Assembly: GCF_017873625.1 (NCBI RefSeq)
Contig: NZ_JAGGKL010000001.1
Location: 1 to 20,000, forward strand
Length of the DNA stretch: 20,000 nt
DNA from: Methanobacterium petrolearium
GTDB taxonomy: Archaea; Methanobacteriota; Methanobacteria; Methanobacteriales; Methanobacteriaceae
Direction: 5' to 3'
Made by a program: the position numbers and the translations under genes
The notes under the pieces: model-generated
The model's database searches: none
What the model was told of the DNA's origin: nothing
What the model saw: only the letters and a program-made list of their open reading frames with translations
In this document: positions 8,001-15,532 of the stretch, piece by piece
Position numbering within the stretch: the stretch's first letter is position 1
Layout: each line of letters starts with the position of its first letter

Positions 8001-11000
8001 GTATTATTAGCAATAGAACCACCGATAACAGTACAATTACCAGAATTGTAAATAGCACCACCCTTACTTGCATTGTTACTCATAAAAGTACAGTTAACTG
8101 TAGTTAAATTACCCGCATTGTAAATAGCACCACCATTTGTTGCATTACCATTTATAAGAGTTAAATTTTGGAGGGTAACATTCACCCCAGTATTTACCTT
8201 AAATATCCACGTAACATTTTCCGCGTCAATAATTGCAGATTCACTTCCTTTCCAATCATCAAATCGGATAATCATATCCTTAACAATGGTTAATCCCCTG
8301 TTATTTGCCCCAGAATATGTTCCTTTTCCAACATTAACTGTTCCTGTAGTTTGAACTTCACTTAAAGCTTTTACTAAATTCTCGAAGGGATAATCCTTGC
8401 TCCCGTTACCAGTAGAATCATTTCCATCCGTGGCGACATAAACATTGTTTCTGTCTATTATCTTAACACCACTTACAGTTTGACTGTCAACTCTAGCATT
8501 TACTGCCCCAATAGCAAGTATTGATCCCGCAGTGAATGTTGTTGTGGCGTTTAAACCGTTACTTATAGTTCCAGTTACTGAGGAAAAGTTTCCAAAATTA
8601 GAAGTAAACAATACGTTAACATCAGGAACTGCTTTTCCATAAACAGCTAAAGTATCTTCACCAGCCGAGTTATAATTTAAATTAACATTTACAATTGAAG
8701 TTTCACCACTACCCACCAGATCATTATTTAAACTAAGCACAATCCACGGATCAGCAACGACATTTCCATTTACTCTCCCAACGGTTTGAGGATTGGTTCC
8801 CTGGAAATTGGTTCCCCACCAGTTATTAATAGCATCAGCACCTGCTAAACTGCTATATATATCATAATTTCCAGTGTTGTTTAGGATACTGTTGAAGTTT
8901 ATTTGAGTGTTGTTATTGTCTGTGTAAATTACGCTACCAATATATGCCGTGTTGTTTAAGATAGAACTGCCAGAGATGGTGCAATTACCGGTATTGTAAA
9001 TCCCACCACCATAAAATGCGATGTTGTTGATGATGGAACCATAAGTGATCGTACAATTACCAGAATTGTAAATAGCACCACCATAACCATTGGCACCAGT
9101 TGCAGTGTTGCCAGCGAAAGTGCAGTTAATTATAGTTAAATTACCTGCATTGTATATAGCTCCTCTATTCGCTGCATTACTATTTATGAGAGTCAAATCT
9201 TTGAGTGTTAAATTCACCCCATCCACAACGTTAAATATCCATGTAAGATTTTCCGCATCAATAACAGCAGCCCCACTTCCTTTCCAATCATCAAATAATA
9301 TGTTAATATTCTTAATAATGTTTAATTCTCGATTATTTACCTCATAATAGATACCATTCCCCAGATGGACCGTTCCGGAATCAGGAGCCTGATCTATGGC
9401 TTTTGCCAATGTTTTATATGGATTTATAAGACTCCCATCTCCCGTATCATCATCCCCATCAGCTGCAACATAAATGTTATACTGATTGGAAAAACGTACA
9501 AAATCAAGCCAACCACAATCAAAACCACTAGATGTACTTGAATCTTTACTATAAGTCCAGTTTAAAACATGATTTCCAGAACCTAAAATAAAAGTCATGT
9601 TTGCCCAATCTTGCTCACCACTTATGCTGGATTGTAGCACACCATCTATGTAAAAACTTAAAAAATCATGAGATAATTCCGATGAGACTTTCCAGGCAAA
9701 TTGTAAGTATCCGGGACCATCAAACTGAGTAGTCACCCATGTTAACTCATTATCCCATATAAATCCACTTTGAGCTGAATCAGCATCATTTTGTCCCATA
9801 TTCTGAGTTCCAAACCAAACAACATTTCCGGTTCCACTTGTATCCCAAATAAGATCTTCATTTTCCAATGCAACCCCAATAAAAAGTGGCCCCTGCCATC
9901 CAATTGTAGCAGAAGATTGATTTTCAGGGTTAGCTATGTTATATACATAAAAACCAAATGTTCCATTGTACCAGTTACTATTTGGCGTGGTGTTTATACC
10001 CAAATATGTTGAGGGTTGATAAGCATCTCCTGCATCCGCTTCATGAGAACCATTCTGAATATCAAATAATCCATCGGCCTGTAAAAGATCCACCAAATTG
10101 TGAACGGTATATGAGTTATCATAGTAAAACTTACCATATTCATCTAATGTGGCATCAAGATGCCAAATGTATAAACCACTGATAGGTATTCCTGATCTTA
10201 GTCCATACTGTGGTTGATTATACCAATAAATAGCCTGATCATTTCCAGTTTGTTTCCTATATTCAACCATGTAAAATTCTTTGTTATCCGCGTTCTGGAA
10301 TTGACCTGGAACTATTACTACACTACTATGGGTTCCATTTAATTCTTCAGGGTTAAAAATCAGTTGCTGATCAATGGCATTGATATCAGTTACATAATAT
10401 GGTTCTATCCATCCAAGAAGTAATTTAAAGAAACAATTGAAATCACAAGACCCCCCAGACATCATATCCAAACCACCCACACCGTAACCGGGACCATTTA
10501 CATTTCCGCCGCTTGATACTTCATAATCATAAAGGTCAGGCAACCCTAATAAGTGCCCAGTTTCATGTATGTCTGTTTTTGGACTGGATGAATACCATGC
10601 CCACATATATTTCTTCAGTTTTACTCCATCAACTGTGAAATCACTATCAGTTGAAACAGCATAAGACCACCATTGACTTCCCCAACCCTCATTAGGACCT
10701 GTCCATTTAAGCGCAACCCCCTCCATATAACCATCATGATTATTGTCGTATTGTGAAAAGTCCACAGTACTATCATAATAACTCATGACTTCCATCATTA
10801 GTACCATTTTATCAGTATAGTAACTACGGTTATATTGTGCAGTATACCATCCTACAACATCTCCAGTGATGTTAAGCAATCCATACGAGGACATATAATA
10901 CCAGTTATGCAAACTTTCGTAAGGATAATAATTTATTGAAGTATCATGAGCTTGACTACCATCCCCAAAGTATATGGATTCTATTTCAGTAACTGTCTGA

Positions 11001-11350
11001 TTTTCGTTATGGGGGTAATCCGGGAAATCAACCAGCATTATCAACATTTTTACAGTTCCTGTTGAAGGTAAAGATGTAGAAGTAGGTCGTGACGCAGAAG
11101 GTTCTAGAGTTTCATTCGAGTCATTAGTTATGTTATTCAGTTTCTGATTTAAATTGTCAACTAAACCAGAATCCGTATACTGATCTCCTATTGCAGTAAC
11201 ATTTGCAATCCTTTCATCCAGGGTCCCATCTGCTTGATATTGTGCTATTTGTTCATCTGTCGGCATCTCTGTTGCATATGCACTGCACATCATGAAAATA
11301 ATTCCAAAAAGGAATAACATTGTAAACGCGATAAATTTACTTTTTTTAAT
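5099..11350 (-). CDS. Giant secreted M6-like metalloprotease / beta-helix / DUF11 surface protein
   Basis: 2083 residues from ATT 11350-11348; an ATG at 11371 would give 2090. Signal peptide: KKSKFIAFTMLFLFG to CSAYA. Residues ~90-480 form an M6 (immune-inhibitor-A-like) metalloprotease with the zinc motif HETGHLLGLPD (H262, E263, H266). Residues ~480-620 are a jelly-roll/MAM-like domain. Two beta-helix blocks follow: ~624-860 and ~968-1450, each opened by VAADGDDDTGDGS or VATDGNDSTGNGS and built of GGAIYNSGNCT-type coils, then NNWWGTNFQGT and an Ig-like segment. From ~1570 to the end are DUF11/CARDB-like domains, with two identical 138-residue segments. The protein probably acts outside the cell as an adhesin with protease activity; no anchor or C-terminal membrane segment is seen. 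Start choice: GGAGGGG at 11362-11356 lies seven bases (from GGAGG) before ATT, whereas ATG 11371 has no ribosome-binding site and would place that site inside the coding region. Confidence 0.9.
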   Translation of the reverse strand: MKKSKFIAFTMLFLFGIIFMMCSAYATEMPTDEQIAQYQADGTLDERIANVTAIGDQYTDSGLVDNLNQKLNNITNDSNETLEPSASRPTSTSLPSTGTVKMLIMLVDFPDYPHNENQTVTEIESIYFGDGSQAHDTSINYYPYESLHNWYYMSSYGLLNITGDVVGWYTAQYNRSYYTDKMVLMMEVMSYYDSTVDFSQYDNNHDGYMEGVALKWTGPNEGWGSQWWSYAVSTDSDFTVDGVKLKKYMWAWYSSSPKTDIHETGHLLGLPDLYDYEVSSGGNVNGPGYGVGGLDMMSGGSCDFNCFFKLLLGWIEPYYVTDINAIDQQLIFNPEELNGTHSSVVIVPGQFQNADNKEFYMVEYRKQTGNDQAIYWYNQPQYGLRSGIPISGLYIWHLDATLDEYGKFYYDNSYTVHNLVDLLQADGLFDIQNGSHEADAGDAYQPSTYLGINTTPNSNWYNGTFGFYVYNIANPENQSSATIGWQGPLFIGVALENEDLIWDTSGTGNVVWFGTQNMGQNDADSAQSGFIWDNELTWVTTQFDGPGYLQFAWKVSSELSHDFLSFYIDGVLQSSISGEQDWANMTFILGSGNHVLNWTYSKDSSTSSGFDCGWLDFVRFSNQYNIYVAADGDDDTGDGSLINPYKTLAKAIDQAPDSGTVHLGNGIYYEVNNRELNIIKNINILFDDWKGSGAAVIDAENLTWIFNVVDGVNLTLKDLTLINSNAANRGAIYNAGNLTIINCTFAGNTATGANGYGGAIYNSGNCTITYGSIINNIAFYGGGIYNTGNCTISGSSILNNTAYIGSVIYTDNNNTQINFNSILNNTGNYDIYSSLAGADAINNWWGTNFQGTNPQTVGRVNGNVVADPWIVLSLNNDLVGSGETSIVNVNLNYNSAGEDTLAVYGKAVPDVNVLFTSNFGNFSSVTGTISNGLNATTTFTAGSILAIGAVNARVDSQTVSGVKIIDRNNVYVATDGNDSTGNGSKDYPFENLVKALSEVQTTGTVNVGKGTYSGANNRGLTIVKDMIIRFDDWKGSESAIIDAENVTWIFKVNTGVNVTLQNLTLINGNATNGGAIYNAGNLTTVNCTFMSNNASKGGAIYNSGNCTVIGGSIANNTVVNDGGAIYNSGYCVINDCSILDNTATAWNGGAIYNSGYFAVNDCSILSNTATAGNGGGIYNNRGNCTVTDSIVQNNTAYYYGGGIYNRANCNINGSYVLNNIATYGSGIYNYQSNCTVIGVCIQNNTATVYGGGIYNSGGIITVIDTSVLNNKANYGGALYNSGNCTVIGGFIQNNTVTGTYAYGGAFYNSGNCTVIGGFISNNTVNAVTSSNGGGIYNSDGNFTVTNCSIVSNTAYNGGGIFNYANCAVVNCTFSSNKASNYGGAIYASSSSNLNVTSSTLTNNQATWGSAIFTYASNTQINFNRILNNTGNRDVYGTAAGVNATNNWWGTNFQGTDPQTAGKVNSKVNATTWLVLTASTNATNVPVGGNLAVNVDLTHDNMGIDTSSQGHLPDGIPVYFTSSLGIVNPTNSTTINGMTSTIFTGTTFGLSTLNVTVDYQNVNLQFDIGIIDLFVRNYEWYPNRNDTYSFGEAPPYVSYVKNYGPDVATGIVVKYSIGSGLIYKGYSVPLGGISRVVFDGQNLTYYVDYLPANSLAAIIIYLQVNSTGIQTSELTTNASLVSVNQTESGSWINYETRKLKVAPAADIQVKQDTITYNGSDNTAIIRINVINNGPDTATNIDINNTLPVGMVYTGHSAGESYNSDVWHIDSLTSGTIKTLEIYVNVTATNGTLFNTATKINSTPYDWCSANNEQTMNLTFTNSYQSIVDLLVRNYEWYPNRNDTYSFGEAPPYVSYVKNYGPDVATGIVVKYSIGSGLIYKGYSVPLGGISRVVFDGQNLTYYVDYLPANSLAAIIIYLQVNSTGIQTSELTTNASLVSVNQTESGSWINYETRKLKVAPAADIQVKQDVNGQINVETNSSQDIVITVTVTNKGPDNCDNIIIDDLLIGLTYVGNDKEAVYDNESGKITWNIGSLSSGESAVLHITVKADHVGIYTLSASKNGSSAPYDWDQYNDVQNIFITRIQ
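5450..5863. repeat. 414-bp direct repeat, copy 1
   Basis: Identical, base for base as far as I can compare by eye, to 6218-6631. The offset is 768 bp, so frame is kept. It encodes the NYEWYPNRNDTYSFGE to APAADIQVKQD segment of the giant surface protein. Confidence 0.9.
6218..6631. repeat. 414-bp direct repeat, copy 2
   Basis: Partner of 5450-5863. Flanking bases diverge immediately on both sides (c versus t before, t versus a after). The unit between copies encodes a separate DUF11-like domain. Confidence 0.9.
7080..8150 (-). repeat. Beta-helix coil repeats (GGAIYNSGNCT type)
   Basis: About a dozen degenerate units of roughly 60-110 bp coding for GG(A/G)IYN(S/R)GN-C-V-x-(G/D)-S-x-x-NNTA. 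Typical of right-handed parallel beta-helix adhesins. A shorter array of the same unit lies at about 8930-9170. Confidence 0.8.
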
Positions 11351-11756
11351 GAAAACCCCTCCTATACTCATAAACTTTTTAAAATCCGTTTAATCCAAGA
11401 TAAAAATGGTGCAATTTTAACCACCTAATTCAGAATTATCTCTTCTTTGTTCAATGCGGTTTTATGCTATAAAACATATATAACCTCTTAAAATACATAT
11501 AACCCATTTTATCATCATATTTTTGTTTATTTCGATTTCATTGCCCTTGTAAGTAGTATTAAATCTCCTCAGTTGTACTGTGAAAAGGACGTTCAATTCT
11601 ACAATAATTTGAATAAACTAAAACATAAAAAAGAGATTTAAATGCAGAAACGTTGCATTCCGCATTTGCATAAAGTATATATGTAAAAATAATATAATAA
11701 TTAAAAATAAATTTATAGAAAGAAATAAAATAAAGCAATTAAAAAAGACATAATAA
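11351..11756. other. Intergenic: leader and promoter region of the giant surface protein gene
   Basis: No gene found. The ribosome-binding site GGAGGGG is at 11356-11362. Two similar minus-strand TATA-like boxes, GGTTATATATG (11475-11485) and GGGTTATATG (11496-11505), would give a leader of about 100 bases. From about 11640 the DNA is AT-rich and holds the sense-less 3' flank of the methyltransferase remnant plus small inverted repeats around ATGCAGAAACGTTGCAT. Confidence 0.4.
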
Positions 11757-11985
11757 CTATATTTATTTGCCAATTTTAGAAGAGCATCCCCAGTACCAAA
11801 ACCAACCTCTAAAACCTTCTTTCCTTTGCCTATATTCAGTTTTTCCACACCTGTTGTAACATATTTTTCTCAGGCTTGGCCATTACATCGTACCACTTGC
11901 TCATCTCATCATAGCTGTTTTTGGCATCTTTTTTAGAACGTGTGCCCCTTGAAACTTCTTGTTTATCAGATGGCATGGTAAACAT
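11757..11985 (-). pseudogene. Decayed SAM-dependent methyltransferase (N-terminal fragment)
   Basis: From ATG at 11985 or 11976 the frame reads KQEVSRGTRSKKDAKNSYDEMSKWYDVMA, then stops at TGA shortly after 11850. The reading continues in another frame from GTG 11848: EKLNIGKGKKVLEVGFGTGDALLKLANKY, with SAM-binding motif I (VLEVGFGTG). The two pieces together match the start of a UbiE-like methyltransferase that carries SYDxMSxWYD before motif I. After about 11757 homology is lost and the frame runs into AT-rich DNA coding for an implausible Phe/Ile/Leu-rich tail. So there is one frameshift (1-2 bases) and loss of the C-terminal two thirds, including the remaining SAM and catalytic motifs. 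Not functional as it stands. Confidence 0.65.
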
Positions 11986-11987
11986 AC

Positions 11988-12117
11988 CAGTTCAGTTATT
12001 TAAAATTTATTTCAAATAGTTTTTTGGGTTTTCAACCAACTTCATCCATCAATCCTGATACTGAATAATACTGATGGATCAATTAATCATCCATGAAAAA
12101 AAAGTTTAACTGAACTG
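11988..12117. repeat. Possible 130-bp miniature inverted-repeat element
   Basis: Perfect 11-bp terminal inverted repeats, CAGTTCAGTTA (11988-11998) and TAACTGAACTG (12107-12117), enclose a second inverted repeat, ATCCATCA (12044-12051) and TGATGGAT (12072-12079). It has no coding content. It lies next to the methyltransferase remnant. No clear target-site duplication was seen, so the mobile-element reading is tentative. Confidence 0.35.
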
Positions 12118-12184
12118 AAAATTAAAAAAGAGAATTACATTACTAATTTCTTTATGATTGATTTATTGAAAAGAATAAGATGAA

Positions 12185-12260
<76 letters not shown>

Positions 12261-12283
12261 TACTATCACTGTTGAATTTCTAG

Positions 12284-12300
12284 CTATATAAAGGTTTCCC
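12284..12300 (-). promoter_or_regulatory. BRE/TATA promoter of the initiator tRNA
   Basis: On the minus strand GGGAAACC then TTTATATAG, about 25 bp before the mature 5' end at 12259. This is a classic methanogen stable-RNA promoter. Confidence 0.8.
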
Positions 12301-12316
12301 TTAACTGGCCAGTTAA
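12301..12316. repeat. 16-bp perfect palindrome beside the tRNA promoter
   Basis: TTAACTGGCCAGTTAA directly abuts the BRE of the initiator tRNA promoter. A regulator-binding site is possible; function unknown. Confidence 0.45.
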
Positions 12317-12400
12317 CCTATTGCCTCTAAAAATTAATACAAAAATAGTAAACCCCCTGTGTTAAAAATGTAACGATGTTAAAGCTTAAAAAAACAGAAA

Positions 12401-12409
12401 TTTATAATA
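12401..12409 (+). promoter_or_regulatory. Orphan plus-strand TATA-like box
   Basis: CAGAAA followed by TTTATAATA has promoter form but no plus-strand gene follows. A transcript would be antisense to the 3' end of the kinase gene. Confidence 0.25.
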
Positions 12410-12479
12410 CAAATTCAATCATCACTACCCATATCAATTACTTGTACTTAATCTAATCTTTTTGGATTACCGTTAAATC

Positions 12480-15284
12480 TTATTTGATTAAATTATCCGC
12501 GCTTGGAATTTTAATTATAAAATTAGCACCATCTTCCCCATTGAAGTCTAGAGATCCTTCAGATTGTTCTACAATCGTTTTAACGAGCTGTAAACCAAAT
12601 GTATCCGTTTTTTCAAGTTCAATGTGCTGTAATCCAATACCATTATCTGAGACTTTAATAACTAGATTTTCATTAACAAATGATAATTCAACCCCAATTT
12701 TTCCTTTTTTATTGTTGGTGAATGCATGTTTAAATGAATTTATCACGAGTTCAGTTACTATAAGACCTGAAAGCACGGTTTTTTCAATATCTAAATATAT
12801 TCCGTTGGTTTTAATACTCATGTCAACATTTTTAGCTCCGTGAGAGTGTGAAACATCGCTTAATACACTTTCAAGGTAATCTTGCGCATTTATTGTTTGC
12901 AAATCAGGTGAGTGGTATAATTTTTCATGAATCATTCCAAAAGACCGTAGGTAGCTTCGTCCATCTTGTAATTTTTCAACCATCTGATCAATCACATAAT
13001 CTGAATGTAATCTGTTTAGGCTGGATATCATTTTCATATTTGCTACAACACTACTATGCATGTTTTCAAGGGTTTTTTGATTTTTTTCAAGAGATGCTCG
13101 GGTTAATCTGTCCGAACTCTCAAGATTTGATAGTTTAGCCTTGAAATCGTGTTTAATGCCCTGAATTTCTTTATCTTTTTCTTTAATTTTGTTAATCATC
13201 TGACATTTAACTTCTTCAAGAGCTTTTTCAGTGCTTAACCTCTTAGATATTTCTAAATCTAAATTTGAAGTGATTTCATCAAGTTCTTTCTGATTATTTA
13301 TGATTTCTTTTTCTAAATGTTTCTTTGATTCTTTTAGGGAAATTTCAGAGTTTTCAAGACCTGTAATTCTTCTTTTTAGTGTGATGATTTGGTTTTGTGA
13401 GTTTTTGGTTTTAGTTTTTTGTTGGTTTAGTTCAAGTTTTTTGTTTTGGAGTTGGGTTTCGTTTTCTTGACGGAGGTTGGTTTCGTTTTCTAGGGAATTT
13501 GTTAATTTTTGTAATTCGTTGCTTATGTTTTTTATTTCGTTTTCTAGTTTTGTTATGTTTTCCTTAAATGATGTTTCTCGTTCTTGGAAAAGCTTGATTT
13601 CACTCCGTTGATTTGAAATGGTCGCCCTTAAACCATCAGATTCACTTTTAAATTTTGAGTCATTATCATTGATTATTTTTTTCAAAAAATTAATTTCCTC
13701 TCGCTTTCCAGATAATTTAGATTTATACGATCTTTCAATATTATCAAACTCATTATTTTTCTCTTTAATTGACGACCGGAGTTTTTCAATCATTTTTTCA
13801 TGATTTTCCAGGTTAATGTGGTGTTGAGTGAAATCGCGCCCTACTAATTGATACTCTGATATCTCTCTGTTTCTATCAAAATTAACCTTGCTCACCCATT
13901 GCCACCACTTAGTATCTCCATTAAGCATTTTCATTGGTAATTCAAAGATCTTAAGTTTTTCTTTGTCAAAGGATTCCAGTTGGGCTTTCATTTTTTCTAG
14001 ATCATTTTCTGAAAATGAACAGTCAAAATTCGCTTCATTTTTAAAACCAAAACAGTTATAATACGTTTTATTTGCAAAAGTGAGCTCTAAATCCTTATTG
14101 AATCTACATATGATCTCACTTTGATCATCTACCACCGAACAATAAAGCTTTTCATTTCTCTCCAAATGGTCTTTTCTTCTTTTGATCTCAGTTATATCAT
14201 TTAAAAGCACAACAAGACCATCTAACAGTTTGTAAACTTTTATTTCAGCAGTTAAGGGTATCAGATCATTTTCAAAACTTTTTATTATACTTGAAGGTGA
14301 GTTAGTTTCTAATGTTTTATTACACATAATAGCAATGTCTTCATCCCAAATGGATTTAATGGACTCAGAAATCGACTTTCCAATTGTATCCTCATTTAAG
14401 TCTAAAAGCTCTTTAATTTTATTATTACAATAAATTGATTTTAAATCCGCATTAAAAGCTATTATCGCCTGATCAATTGTATCTAAAATCTCAAAATGTA
14501 GTGTTTCTCTATTTTTTTGAGATTCTTCCTCTTTAATTTTTTGAGTTAAATCTTTAAATATTAGGGTAGTGCCTAAAAACTCATTTTCATTCCCAATGTA
14601 ATTTAGGTTATATTCTACAGGAACAATCGACCCATTTTTTTGTTTAATGGTGGTTTTTTGTGTAATTTCGGAGTTTTCGTTAACTATAAATTTTTCTAAA
14701 TAAGTTTTAACCTTTTTGTCATGTTTAATCTCTTCAATGGGGAATATTTCGTATATGCATTTGTTTATTATTTCTTCAGGTGTAAAGCCAGTTAAAATGT
14801 ATGCAAAATTATTGAAATATCTTATCAATCCTTTAGAATTAATAATGATTATTCCCAAATCTTTTGAATTGCTATCAAGATGTTTCCCAATTTCTAATAA
14901 TTTTTTTCCTGTTTTTTGTCCAGAAAGTGCATTTTTAATCTTAGTTTGCAGCTCTTGTTCTTCAAATGGTTTTATCAAATAAGCCTCAGGATTAGTACTT
15001 TCAGCTCTTTCACGGATTTCAATGTCGTCATAGGCAGTTATATAAATTATTGGGACGTCATTTTCGCTTTTAATTTCTCTAACGGCATCTACTCCGTCCC
15101 CTTTACCCTTCAACATCATATCCATCAATATTAAATCTGGTTTAATATCTTTAGCTTTTTTAACCGCCTCTTCACGTGAAAAAGCAAATGATGGAACTTC
15201 ATAGCCCCAGTTTTTCAGTTTTCTTTGGATTTCCATTGCAGTAAGTCCTTCATCTTCTACTACTAATATTTTTGCCTCTGACAT
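12480..15284 (-). CDS. Hybrid response regulator / PAS / coiled-coil sensor kinase
   Basis: 934 residues from ATG 15284, with GGAGGGAG just upstream. Order: receiver domain at 1-120 (D11/E12, phosphoacceptor D55, T83, K105); three PAS domains at about 130-245, 262-365 and 378-490; a long coiled coil at ~490-720; a HisKA_2-type dimerisation region at ~725-820; HATPase_c to the end (N-box ELVINSFKHAF, G1 DNGIGL, G2 FGLQLVKTIVEQ). No membrane segment, so probably a cytoplasmic sensor. ATP-binding motifs are intact, but the usual IHHRVKNN phosphoacceptor motif reads MHSSVVAN (M742-N749): the His preceding Arg, normally phosphorylated, is Ser. H743 remains. It may be a weak or altered kinase, or may signal through its receiver domain. 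The putative promoter is TTTATATG at 15343-15350. It lies downstream of minD on the same strand with a 248-bp gap. Confidence 0.9.
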   Translation of the reverse strand: MSEAKILVVEDEGLTAMEIQRKLKNWGYEVPSFAFSREEAVKKAKDIKPDLILMDMMLKGKGDGVDAVREIKSENDVPIIYITAYDDIEIRERAESTNPEAYLIKPFEEQELQTKIKNALSGQKTGKKLLEIGKHLDSNSKDLGIIIINSKGLIRYFNNFAYILTGFTPEEIINKCIYEIFPIEEIKHDKKVKTYLEKFIVNENSEITQKTTIKQKNGSIVPVEYNLNYIGNENEFLGTTLIFKDLTQKIKEEESQKNRETLHFEILDTIDQAIIAFNADLKSIYCNNKIKELLDLNEDTIGKSISESIKSIWDEDIAIMCNKTLETNSPSSIIKSFENDLIPLTAEIKVYKLLDGLVVLLNDITEIKRRKDHLERNEKLYCSVVDDQSEIICRFNKDLELTFANKTYYNCFGFKNEANFDCSFSENDLEKMKAQLESFDKEKLKIFELPMKMLNGDTKWWQWVSKVNFDRNREISEYQLVGRDFTQHHINLENHEKMIEKLRSSIKEKNNEFDNIERSYKSKLSGKREEINFLKKIINDNDSKFKSESDGLRATISNQRSEIKLFQERETSFKENITKLENEIKNISNELQKLTNSLENETNLRQENETQLQNKKLELNQQKTKTKNSQNQIITLKRRITGLENSEISLKESKKHLEKEIINNQKELDEITSNLDLEISKRLSTEKALEEVKCQMINKIKEKDKEIQGIKHDFKAKLSNLESSDRLTRASLEKNQKTLENMHSSVVANMKMISSLNRLHSDYVIDQMVEKLQDGRSYLRSFGMIHEKLYHSPDLQTINAQDYLESVLSDVSHSHGAKNVDMSIKTNGIYLDIEKTVLSGLIVTELVINSFKHAFTNNKKGKIGVELSFVNENLVIKVSDNGIGLQHIELEKTDTFGLQLVKTIVEQSEGSLDFNGEDGANFIIKIPSADNLIK

Positions 15285-15342
15285 TGACTCCCTCCAAAAT
15301 AATGATTAACATTGTTTGATGTGACCAAGAATCTCTTTGACC

Positions 15343-15350
15343 CATATAAA
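15343..15350 (-). promoter_or_regulatory. TATA box for the hybrid kinase
   Basis: Minus-strand TTTATATG preceded by TGCAA. The predicted start near 15318 leaves a leader of about 33 bases to ATG 15284. Confidence 0.5.
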
Positions 15351-15532
15351 TTGCATCTATATGAATTCTACAAAAATTTACATGATATTAAGTTCGAATA
15401 ATGGTTTAAAATCTATTTTTCCAGAAATATATCCTTAGTTTGGTTATTTGTTAATTCTAAACAACTTAAACCAGATGAATCGACTAAAACTCTCAAAATG
15501 GGCTTAATTTTATATTTATGATGTTAATAAGT

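Noticed and set aside
7080..8150. CRISPR array
   Set aside because: The repeats are degenerate, in frame and code for beta-helix coils; there are no constant repeats with unique spacers.
11618..11848. Intact 76-residue methyltransferase
   Set aside because: Only motif I is present; the N-terminal part is in another frame and the tail is AT-driven hydrophobic noise.
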